Of a stretch of 64,000 nucleotides of DNA, positions 12,431-23,671 are shown piece after piece (positions within the stretch are counted from its first letter, which is position 1; each line of letters starts with the position of its first letter). This stretch comes from Chlorophyllum brunneum. Taxonomy: Eukaryota > Basidiomycota > Agaricomycetes > Agaricales > Agaricaceae. The position numbers and the translations under genes are program-made. The stretch lies in NCBI GenBank assembly GCA_963576785.1, contig OY756140.1, forward strand, positions 2,728,001 to 2,792,000, read 5' to 3'. The notes beneath the pieces are model-generated. The model was not told where the DNA came from. It worked only from the letters and a program-made list of their open reading frames with translations, and ran no database searches.

Positions 12431-13227
12431 GTTATAGATGATGGTGTAGCTCTTTTTTCGAGCGAGCACAGAGTTGAGAGCCTGGGTTCCGCTTGGTTTT
12501 CGCGTTGCATTTTATACCGAGCGGATAGGCAAGGCATAGGGATTATCGCATCGGGGTACAGACGATCTGCATGGGTTCTTGATTGCTAAAGAAAACGAGC
12601 TGAGGAAGAGAGAAATCCGCGAGCAGGTTCAAGAGAGACGTGTTTGACAACCGAGATCTCGTAGATGCGGGGATTAAGTTTAAGATTTTGGAATGAGTGT
12701 GGTGAGATCCTGGCTGGGGTAGTCGTCGCAGAAAGACACGTAAGAGGTACCTCTGGTGTGAGTATGGCTACCACCTCCTGTTACGAATAAAGGCAACCCG
12801 TGTCTAACTGGGGATGTGTTCTAGTATCGAAGGTTTTCTATGCCTCGTGCACGGAACCGAACCAGAGAGGCCCCTAGATCTGACGATTTCGAACCAGTAA
12901 GCATAGGCCTAAGATATTTTCCTCGGTCCAATCTGGGTACATGAACCACCCGTATTTCGCTGTGATCGTCCAGGGAAAATGCTGGATTCGGCTCAGAGTT
13001 GTGTGCACATGTATTACTAGGAAATATGCTATTACTAGGGAGATCAAATATGAGCTAGTCTATGTCATCTATGCCGTCGCTTGTTTCTTCTCGCCTTCAC
13101 CACCTTCTTGGTCTCGAGGGTCTTGACTGTCAGCCGTCGGCTTTTCTGTCTTGGCTGATGTGAGGACAATGATTCATGAGGGATGTGTGAACACGTTCGC
13201 AAAGAATTGCACATGCCGGTAAAAAGT
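12431..13227. other. Intergenic region, transporter promoter and Mdj1 3' flank
   Basis: About 800 bp between the transporter start and the stop of the mitochondrial DnaJ gene. Apart from the TATA box I see no gene, tRNA or repeat. Confidence 0.5.
12510..12516 (-). promoter_or_regulatory. TATA box of the MFS transporter gene
   Basis: TATAAAA on the minus strand, 80 bp upstream of the chosen ATG, leaving a short 5' leader of about 50 nt. It supports the start codon at 12430. Confidence 0.5.
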
Positions 13228-15085
13228 TTAGAATCCAATGAGCTCCCGTACTCTTTGCCATGTTCGAGACATCCAACCACCAGATGGTGATGGATGGGTA
13301 AAAGAACTCGTACCATTATCATTTTCACCACGCTGCGACCCATTCGTTGCCTCTGAGGTTGGCTGGGATGTTGGGGATGAGCGGCCTTCAACGTCATCGG
13401 CGTATGCTTGTAAGAGCTCTCGTTGGCGCTTATTAAGGGATCTGAGCGGACAGTTAGTATTACATCGCCGGAATACAGCTTATACAGACCTTGGTAAAAG
13501 CATGGAGAAAGTGACGAATAAATCTCCGTTGGTCCCGCCATATACTGATCGAACACCTCGTCCTTTTAAGACCATTTCTTCCCCTTGTTGAGTTCCCGTG
13601 GGTACGCGAACGTGAACTTCGCCATCCAGTGTCGGGACGCGGACGCGACCACCGAGTAGGGCAGTATAGAATGGAATGCGGGCTTCGTGATACAAGTTCG
13701 AGCCTTGGCGTACGAAATTCTTGGAAAGTGCGACATTGACCCTCACGAGTAAATCACCCGTGTTACCTTTACCTGTGATAGGCGCGTCGCCAGCATTATT
13801 GATGCGGATCGTCATACCATTCTCCACCCCTTGAAAAGGTATGTAAATTTCTTGTCCAGGCAAATGATTGGATGATTGGTAGATTCACCTGCTGGGATAT
13901 CAACTTGCACAGTCTTCTTCACACGAACTTTGCCCATGCCTCCACACCCTGAACATTCGCTACTCCGTGGGATGGTGCTACCTGCTCCCTGGCAAGCATC
14001 GCATGTGCTAGCCAGATGGAATCCATTGCTCATGAACGTTCGAGTCCCCGTCCCACCACAGGACGTACAAGGGACTCGTTTGGCGCCCTGTTTGAGTCCG
14101 CTTCCCGAACATGTCCCACAATTCGTGATAGGCTGCACTGTGACTGTCTTGGAAGCACCCTTACAAGCCTCTAGGAAGCTGATGTTCACACTGGTTTCGA
14201 GATCGGCACCTCGAGTTGGACCACGGAAACCAGAAGCTTTGGGCCCGGCGAACGCCCCAAATAATTGCTCGAATAAATCCGCTTGAGGACCACGAGGGCC
14301 TCTCCCACTTCCAAAGACGGAGCCCAGGTCTTCGAAGTTGAATCCGCCTGCAGAGAAACCTCCAGAGCCACCGAACCCGCCAGCGTTGAACCCTCCACCC
14401 CCAAAGCCGCGTGCAAATGCGTCTGGGTCAAAGCCTGGTTGTTGTGACGTTGCTCCATACTTATCGTATGCTGCTCTCTTCTTGTCGTCTTTCAAAGTCT
14501 AAGGAGATGCTGTAGGCGTGTTTGGACTGCCATTAAGGGATACGTACGTCGTATGCATCCTGAATTTCCACGAATTTATCTCGGGCGTTCTTATCTGGGT
14601 TCGTATCCGGGTGGAATTTACGGGCTAACTGAGAGAAATCAGTGAGTGATTTCAGGTAATTTTGTTAAGCCTACAGCAAAATACGCCTTCTTGATGTCAG
14701 CAGCGGTAGCATCAGACTTCACGCCTAGCACATCATATGGGTTTTTTGAGCTTGCTCGCAGAGGTGCAGATGCATGTATCGAACGCTGGGGGCATGCTGA
14801 GTCGTAGGTAGGCATTAAATTCACGTCATGACGGACCTTTTGTCTCCCATGAATCAGTCCCAAATGCCACCGTCGGCAGCGGGGTTGTGGTAAATGTACG
14901 GAACGGTGAGTAGAAATAAACCGGGTCTGGGAGTTGGTATGTTGACGAGCACAAGAAGAAAAGGCAAGGAAAGACGAGAAGGTTGAAGCTGACGGACGCA
15001 TTGACCTGGGACGGAACCGTGTGCTCGATGCCCGGCACGGTGTTGACAGAAATTTGAGAATTTGTCCGTATTTGGAACAATTCAT
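13228..15085 (-). CDS. MDJ1: Mitochondrial DnaJ-type co-chaperone (Mdj1)
   Basis: Type I Hsp40 that stimulates mitochondrial Hsp70 in the matrix. Exons 14675-15085, 14548-14628, 13889-14498, 13490-13829 and 13228-13441 give 551 aa. Domains in order: a long Arg/Ser-rich presequence (about 115 aa) with no early acidic run; a J domain (NPYDVLGVKSDATAADIKKA) with the HPD tripeptide in exon 2 (KFHPDTNPD); a Gly/Phe-rich linker; a zinc domain with four CxxCxGxG repeats (CGTCSGSG, CTSCGGTG, CDACQGAG, CSGCGGMG); and the C-terminal substrate-binding domain. Introns fall directly before and after the HPD exon. An internal Met (MRPSAS..., residue 29) could be the true start without loss of the targeting sequence. 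Confidence 0.93.
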
Positions 15086-15256
15086 TGTTCTGGCTGGCCA
15101 CGTGCTCTCAAAAAAGACTTTTTCTTAAGCTATCAACCATCAATCAACAATTGTAGATCCCAGTCTCAACAGAGTTTCAGAAAGTGAGAGGTACTGGACA
15201 CTGAAAAATAATTTTGGAACAATTTTACTTCAGGAAGGCTCTAGGCATGCGCAAGG

Positions 15257-15892
15257 TCAAAATTCGTTCGGTTCAGAGCGAGCTCGCCACCATGGTTTAC
15301 CATATGAAACCAGAATTTCGTCACCTTTCCTAACCCTCTCAGCAGAGGTCCAGATGCTGATGCGAAGCTCACCAGAGCTCAGCCTGTTGTCACGGAACAC
15401 AGCATTGGGCTTCTTGGAGATTCCTCGATAGTCATTGATGAATCTAGCTTCATTGCCCGACCTGCGAGCGTCAATCCCTACACTCACACCGTCCGGGAAC
15501 CGGTGAAGGGAGAGATCATAGTTTGAATCTGAGCGCACATCACAATGTACTTCGCCTGAAAGATTGGCACCATTAGTACGACATGGTTCACGAGGATGAA
15601 TCAATGACATACCAATGTAATCGAGGATTCGCATACGAGGCATTATATGTGAGGCTGCAAACAATCCAAATTGTCCATGTGCAGGGTGTGTCGGATCTGT
15701 AATGGGTCGAACTGTAGCACAACCTGGATAGGTATTTGGAAGTTGACAAGCGGTGGAGGGGTTGCCCTTTACAAAGTCATGGACAGCGGGAGTTACAGAT
15801 TCATGAAACAGGTAAGATCGAAGGTAGAGGATATCTTTGGACCAGCGAGCAGGTGGCTTGATCTGGCCAGCTCGTCGTTTGCTACTAGGCAT
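15257..15892 (-). CDS. Small SET-domain protein
   Basis: Putative protein-lysine methyltransferase. Exons 15613-15892 and 15257-15555 give 192 aa; the 57-nt intron is in frame, so the unspliced frame also stays open, but it has a clear GTATGT donor, a TACTAAT branch site and a CTTTCAG acceptor. The SET fold is visible from HPAHGQFGLFAASHI through ILDYIGEVHCD, the pseudo-knot segment NEARFINDYRG (in place of the usual RFINHSC/N-H-x-x-x-P-N) and GDEILVSYGKPWW (in place of E-L-x-x-D-Y). There are no pre-SET or post-SET cysteines, and the protein is almost only the catalytic core. Because the motif residues vary, activity is not certain. It lies head to head with the casein kinase 2 gene. Confidence 0.8.
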   Translation of the reverse strand: MPSSKRRAGQIKPPARWSKDILYLRSYLFHESVTPAVHDFVKGNPSTACQLPNTYPGCATVRPITDPTHPAHGQFGLFAASHIMPRMRILDYIGMSLIHPREPCRTNGANLSGEVHCDVRSDSNYDLSLHRFPDGVSVGIDARRSGNEARFINDYRGISKKPNAVFRDNRLSSGELRISIWTSAERVRKGDEILVSYGKPWWRARSEPNEF

Positions 15893-16052
15893 GGGGTCTG
15901 GCTCTGTATATGAGGTGAACCTTGGCTGCGAGGACCCTTGATTCCGTGATGGTGACCCGTGGGAAACCCATGCTTTGATCAGTGGACAGGCTGTTTCCTC
16001 GTTGTCAAATTGAAGTCACAGCATTTTCTTTACCTTCACCCGTCCTCAGCCC
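15893..16052. promoter_or_regulatory. Divergent promoter, SET gene and CK2 alpha
   Basis: Only 160 bp separate the two opposed start codons, so this segment must serve as the promoter of both genes. No clear TATA box was seen. Confidence 0.5.
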
Positions 16053-17468
<1,416 letters not shown>

Positions 17469-18051
17469 AATCTCGAGTCAACCACCTGTATCAGTCTTCT
17501 TGGTCTTTTCGTATGTATAGATTCCTTTTAAATGGGGGGATTCTCTTGCGTTACGATCCGGTGGTTGAGTTAAGGAGACTATACACAGTATTCAAGCAGC
17601 AGATTGCCGAGTATTTCTTCGGCCTCAGGCCTGAATCCTCGTGTCCTCGTGCGCATGACTTTCTATTTTGTCATGTGACCCTGCTTTCCATACGAGAACA
17701 TGTGCTTCCCCCAACATATTATTGTGAGTCCCATCGGTTTTTCGTGATTAGACGAGCTGACGATGGAGAGACAGCTAAAAATGACCAATCGCCCACATGA
17801 GTCTCTCCTGTCTTCTCTTGCCAGTGTTCAGTACCTTTTAAGCGAGTGGCACCGTTCAGCCATGACAATGCACTCATCTCCTCGTGTATTCTCCAGTGTC
17901 ATCAGCTGAAGCTCGTGTGTCGAACTTCTTGTACGCATGCTTTATTTCCTACGTTCGGACGGGCATATGGCCTTGGCTCTCACTGGATTTTGTATAAATG
18001 TAACCTCGACCCTACCGAGGACGAGAGGCGGCAGCTTGCACTTGCACAACC
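17469..18051. other. Intergenic region upstream of the chitinase pair
   Basis: About 580 bp holding the 3' flank of the CK2 gene and the promoter of the first chitinase. No coding region is supported. Confidence 0.5.
17993..17998 (+). promoter_or_regulatory. TATA box of chitinase gene 1
   Basis: TATAAA 54 bp upstream of the ATG at 18052, almost the same spacing as the TATA box of the neighbouring chitinase gene. Confidence 0.5.
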
Positions 18052-20415
18052 ATGCAGAGCCTTATTTGTATTTTCACGGTTCTCGCCTTTTCAGTTCTAC
18101 AAACAACTGCCTTCGATAATAGCCGCTATGACAATGTATGTAGCGTCCCATCCCTACGTACTGTAGCTGACAAACGTATCACTCAACAGTTGGCCGTGTA
18201 TGTCCAGTGCTAGGCGATTGATCTCCAGTCTTCTAACGTCAGGGGTTGACTCAGCTATTGGGGCCAGAACTCGTACGGGGCTGGCCACAGTGACACAGCA
18301 AATTGGCAGAAGCCACTATCGTTCTATTGCAATGCGAGTTACACCGGTCATGCTCCCTAAGTAGTAACAATGACGCTGACCCAGATCTCAGGACAATACG
18401 ATTGACGTTTTTCCTGTTGCATTTCTATACGTCTTTTTCGGTCCCGGTGGCGCTCCTGTGATCAACTTGGCTAATGTAGGTCATTATGGGCTCATTCTAA
18501 ACGTCAGCTGAGTGGCATCATAGACCTGCAACCCTACCGATAACGCCACCTTTCCTGGAACGAATCTTGCGAACTGCGCTTCTCTCGCTTCTGATATTGC
18601 AGTCTGCCAAGCCAAAGGCAAGATAGTCACTCTCAGCCTAGGCGGTGCCACCGGTTCAGTTGGTTTTCAGTCCGACAGCCAAGCGGAGACTTTTGCACAG
18701 ACCATATGGGACATGTTCTTAGGAGGTTCCTCCTCTACCCGGCCTTTCGGTGATGCTATCCTTGACGGGTAAGGCTTAGTTGTGTGCTCTGGATTTACGT
18801 TCATCGGAATTTCAGGGTGGATTTGGATATCGAGGGCGGTTCATCGGACCATTATGCGGCCTTCGTAAATCGCATTCGCTCTCTTTCGAGCGGGGGAAGC
18901 AAGAAGTAAGCCAGTCCTTCTCCTTAGACAACGTGCTATACGAAGCTATTTTGCAGGTACTATGTGACCGCAGCACCCCAGTGTGTATATCCCGATGGAG
19001 CTCTCGGCGGGGTCCTGAACTCGGCGGAATTCGACGCTATCTACGGTGAGATTTTGATATCTAGACTGTAATGGTTATCTGATATCTCTCAGTCCAGTCA
19101 GTTCTAACCTTGTTTTGCTACGACTGACCAAGGACCAAATCCTTTGATACAGATTTTACAATAACCCTTGTGGTCTTCAAAATTTCAATTCTGCCTCGGT
19201 TCGTTATATTCTACTTTGTCGATGTCATCTGAACCATTTTTTCCATTTGATAGAATTGGAATTACGGGATCTGGTTAGGAACGCCTTCTTCTCCGGAAAT
19301 GCGTACTCATAAATCGGACGTAAAGGGACAACTGGGCCCGAACCATCAGTCCGAACAAGAACGTTAAAGTTTATATCGGTGCTCCCGCTTCCAGCTCAGC
19401 GGCTGGGGGAGGTTATGTCTCGCCCGACACTCTCAGTAACATCGCCGTTCAGATGCGCAAGAGCTTCCCATCCTTCGGCGGAGTCATGCTTTGGGATGCC
19501 TCACAGGCTTACGGTATATCATTCCAGTTTTGTGGAGTACAGTCTCGCTGATTTGTCCGCAGCTAATGGGAGATACGACAAGTCGATCAAGAATGCCATG
19601 GTTGCCGCAGGAGGAACAGGGTTTTCATTCCCAGTTTGTTCCGCCCCAGCATGGGTTTCTGGAAACGCTTACACTGGGGGCTCAAAAGTTTCGTTTGGAG
19701 GGTGAGCATTGGCTTGGGTTGATCATTGAACCGAATCGGCTCACTTGGGTCGTCGCAGATATACCTGGGAGGTAAGCCGGGTTTTTGGTTTCAATACCCT
19801 CGAAAAATTACACTCAATATTTCTAGGCAAAATGGTGGTCGGCCTCTCAGCCAGCGGCCAATTCTAACGGAGATTGGAGCGCAAGTACGATCAATATACT
19901 CCCAAATCGACTCTGAATTGAACCTTTCGCTCATAGTTAGTGCTTGTGGTGGGACGGGTGCCTCACCGTCAACCGCCACCACCTCACGTACCACTTCAGC
20001 GCCATCAACTACTACCTCGACCTCCTCGGCTCCCACGACCACCCCAGGTGGAAATTGTGCCGGCATCCCCGCCTGGTCCAGTAGTACTCCATACAATGGT
20101 GGTTCAAAGGTCGTTTACAAGTGAGCCTTTGATATGATAAAACTTGAGAATGCTGCTTATGGGTATGAACAGTGGGCACCTTTGGATATCGCTCTGGTGG
20201 ACACAAGCTGACACTCCTGGAGGTATGTGCCCGCGTCCTCGAGTCACGGCGAATTTTAGACTCACGCTTGTCCCCAAGGTGCTGCCGATGTCTGGACCGA
20301 TAATGGTCCGTGTGCAACTGCAAAAGGGGCTAAGAGTGAGTTTTCCCAGGCTGCGGAAACAGCAGTTCTCCCAAGTGCCACTCCAAGAAAAGCTTCCCGC
20401 TTTTTCTCTCTCTGA
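18052..20415 (+). CDS. GH18 chitinase with two C-terminal chitin-binding modules
   Basis: Secreted endochitinase acting on chitin (own cell wall or prey). Seventeen exons give 505 aa: 18052-18135, 18190-18197, 18255-18333, 18392-18475, 18524-18768, 18816-18905, 18957-19045, 19093-19096, 19153-19198, 19254-19273, 19326-19513, 19563-19701, 19759-19771, 19827-19884, 19937-20120, 20173-20222, 20279-20415. A signal peptide ([20 protein letters not shown]) precedes the class III GH18 barrel: [20 protein letters not shown], the catalytic DGVDLDIE (DxxDxDxE) and [12 protein letters not shown]. Two modules of CBM5/12 type follow (AW...[19 protein letters not shown] and AW...[20 protein letters not shown]), joined by a Thr/Ser/Pro linker; the protein ends KASRFFSL. 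Exons of 8 and 4 nt are needed to keep frame, and the intron after 18333 appears to start with GC. Confidence 0.9.
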
Positions 20416-20804
20416 TGTAGAGTTGAAACCAACATTCGACTTAAAGCAGAGCACTGGATCATATGTAATAAACCAACTTGATTTTGCCCGGGGACTTTGA
20501 ATGAGTTTTAAGTTCAAAGGCACTCGAGTGTGCCTTGGTAAGGACCGATCAGAGCACGTTCAAGACCTTCTTTCGTCTACTCCGCAAGCGACATATGGAT
20601 GAAATTGATGGGTTAACCACCTGAGAATTTCATGTAAACTGTCACGTTCTGATTGGTTGGCTACTTCAACGTCTTTGATTTCCCGTCTATCGCGTCAACG
20701 AGAAGAATTATCTTCGAGTTCGACGGCAAGACACCGAGAACATAGAACGTCTTATGACTTTCTCAAAATGTAACCGCCTGATACGTGGCATTCCGCTGCA
20801 GGGC

Positions 20805-20811
20805 TATATAA
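20805..20811 (+). promoter_or_regulatory. TATA box of chitinase gene 2
   Basis: TATATAA 56 bp upstream of the ATG at 20867, inside the 451-bp spacer between the tandem chitinase genes. Confidence 0.55.
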
Positions 20812-20866
20812 GAATCTGGGGTATTCAACGAGGACGGTGCAGTTTTGCCAGTACCTCTACCTCATC

Positions 20867-22695
20867 ATGAATTTCTGGAGAGCTGGACTCGTCTTCTACG
20901 TCCTGTATTTCTTCGAACTGATTAACTTGCCCTATTATGTAGTTGCCTTCTCCAGCAGCCGCTCGGATAATGTAAGTCCTGAATATATTTTAGGCTACTT
21001 TGGTGGCTAATTGTCCCTATAGCTTGCCGCGTAAGGGCCATGTTCACAGAACAATGTCGACAGTAGCTTATTATACCTTAGATACTGGGGACAAGACTCA
21101 GGGGGGCATCAAAAACAGTGAGTTGCCATGAGGTGGAGCTCATCGTTATGACCAACCACCACCTCTCCCTCCAGGCTGTCTTTCTATTGTCAGGATGATA
21201 CAATTGATGTTATTCCGATGGCCTTTCTATATGTGTTTTTCGGGGAAGGTGGAAAGCCCGTGATCGATTTGTCAAACGTACGCACTAGAACACTTTTCTT
21301 GAACCCATATTTATACCACTCAAGATATGCGGCCCGGGTGGAAGTGAATTTCCTAATTCCGATTTAGCAGATTGCTCTTTCCTGGCTTCTGACATCAAAC
21401 AATGTCAAGCCAAGGGGAAACTGGTCACTCTCAGTCTCGGCGGTGCTACGGCCAAGGTCGGCTTCTCCAGTGCTACACAAGCCAGTGATTTTGCGGAGAC
21501 CATGTGGGATATGTTCCTAGGTGCGGAGCCCTTTCATGAAATTGTGGAGTGTCTGCTCAACCGATTCCCATAGGTGGACGTGAGTTATTCTTGACAAAGA
21601 CCACCACCATTCATTTGAGGATCTAATTAATTATCAGGGAGCAATACACGTCCGTTCGGAGATGCTGTTCTCGACGGGTATGTTGAGTTAGAAATTGCCT
21701 TACTCCCTTCTGCTTATTGGCTCTTCAGTGTCGACTTGGATATAGAAAATGGATCTCCATCTCACTATTCGACCTTCGTTGATAGACTCCGAGCGCTGTC
21801 GAAGAGTTCCCGAAAACGGTGAGTGAAAATACTACAACTCCACCTTTATGCACTCACACGCATGTAGGTACTACATTACAGCTGCCCCTCAATGTCCTTT
21901 CCCAGACGTCAAAGTGGGAGACGCTCTTGATAATGCCGACTTCGATGCTATCTATGTCCAGTTTTGTAATCCATCGTTCTCTACTGTCACACCTCATATG
22001 GTACTTACTCTTCCATCAGATAACAATTATTGCGAAATATCACACCCTTCTGTAAGTCTATCTCTATCAATATACTGTCCCTAAAATATGCGACTCAAAT
22101 AACTCTGAAGGACTTCAACTTTGCCACATGGTACCGCCTTTAGCTGGATAGCTTTGAGGCAAATTTACTCACCCCGAATCCTCAGGGATCACTGGGCTAA
22201 AACGAGGTCGCCCAATTCAAACATCAAGGTTTACATCGGTGCTCCCGCAGGACCCAAAGCCGCTGGGTCAGGTTACGTTGACGTTGGTGCCCTTATCGAG
22301 GTCGCCAAGAGCGTCCAGAGCAAGTACTCTTCCTTTGGAGGTGTGATGCTTTGGGACGCGGATACAGCTTACGGTACGTAATTTCCCTCCAGAAACAGAA
22401 AACGTCAGACATTACACTCAGATTCCACACAGACAATGATCGATTCGACGCTAAAATTAAGAATGCTATCACGACGGGACGCAGGACGCCCACGGATTCT
22501 AGCCCTCTAGATGGTGCGGATGAGGATGATCCCTCTGCTACATCAAGTACGGTGATCGCAGAAGCCACAGTACCTGCTGACTTCCGGGATCCTCGAGCAA
22601 CAGCTCGGGTGAAGCGACCAAGCTTCACGATCAATCAGCGAAACGAACAAAGCACGGGCAGACCAAAAGCGTCCTCTCGCTTCTTCCGCCTATGA
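20867..22695 (+). CDS. GH18 chitinase, tandem paralogue without binding modules
   Basis: Second class III chitinase in the same orientation. Thirteen exons give 394 aa: 20867-20971, 21023-21030, 21082-21117, 21175-21277, 21325-21520, 21574-21579, 21638-21677, 21729-21818, 21868-21965, 22020-22051, 22111-22130, 22186-22373, 22433-22695. A hydrophobic N-terminus (MNFWRAGLVFYVLYFFELI) is a signal peptide or anchor. The barrel shows AYWGQDSGG, SLGGATAKVGF, the intact catalytic DGVDLDIE and [12 protein letters not shown]. Exons of 8, 20 and 188 nt are shared with the upstream gene, proving duplication. The 6-nt exon 21574-21579 is optional, because skipping it also keeps frame. Instead of chitin-binding modules it has a polar tail of about 80 residues (Asp/Ser/Thr, then Arg/Lys) that ends KASSRFFRL. 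Confidence 0.88.
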
Positions 22696-23671
22696 GGAAT
22701 TAAAAGGTTGTATATTAACGATTTTGGATGTATTGTATTAGGGTAGAATCATGGCCTGTATCTGGAGAAAAAGCATATATGTATCATACGTCCCCATCGG
22801 TGTTTCTAACCGGTGGCTGCATCAATGATATAACGCGAGCTTCACCTTGTTGTTTGGATCATGGGAGCAGGATGACAATGGGAAAGATCGGGCATCCGTA
22901 CGCATTCTGGGTCCTCTGAGTCGACCATAGGAGGGTAAAAAAAGCGAAGATTGACGTTGACGTGGTGAGACCAACAGCCGAACGCGAATAACACAACTAT
23001 CCCACCACCAACGTTGTTAACAGCTATTATGGGAACAGGTGTCATTCGGGTTCCACAGGCTATTTTTATATGGGATGGAAGGAACAAGAGCCCTCATTTA
23101 CTTGGGTGTGAAGATCCGAAGCAAGGTCAGGAAGCAGTGGTGGCTAATTTTGTGTGTGTCTGATAAATGGGGATCATGATACTGAGCTTTTCGCGTTTCA
23201 GTGTTCCAAATTCTACCCATCCGGCTGTGTCGATAACGGCGCTGTAGCATCTCACGCAGCCCCGGATGGTGTATCGCTGTTTCCAAGATTACAAACGGGC
23301 GCGGCGAACATGTCGATTTGCAGCGTGTGCGTTATTCCAACACACACTAGCATCGCCAATTGGGAAACATGATACTCATATAGCTATGGCTATCATTAGA
23401 GTGTGGATGATTCGAAGCTCAGTGCTTGTCAGACAAGCATTTCTTGGCTTGGCAGAGTATTTCTAAAATTAGGCAGGTAGAATAATTCCAAATTCAATAT
23501 TCAGTGGAGCCTTCATTAAGTGATACAAAACGGAATGGGAGATACACGGGAGGGTATGTCCCGAACTGCATGGAAACAGACAAATAAAAATGTTCGATAA
23601 CCATCGGAAAAATCCTCGTTATTGGTGTGACAATTGAGTGCGGGGAGGTCAACAACGGGTGCAGCGTCTAA
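22696..23671. other. Intergenic region between convergent genes
   Basis: About 975 bp between the second chitinase stop and the exonuclease stop. No gene, tRNA or repeat was recognised; it must contain both 3' ends. Confidence 0.45.

Noticed and set aside
13876..14286. 136-codon plus-strand frame
   Set aside because: It lies opposite the Cys/Gly repeats of Mdj1 and is a shadow of that gene.
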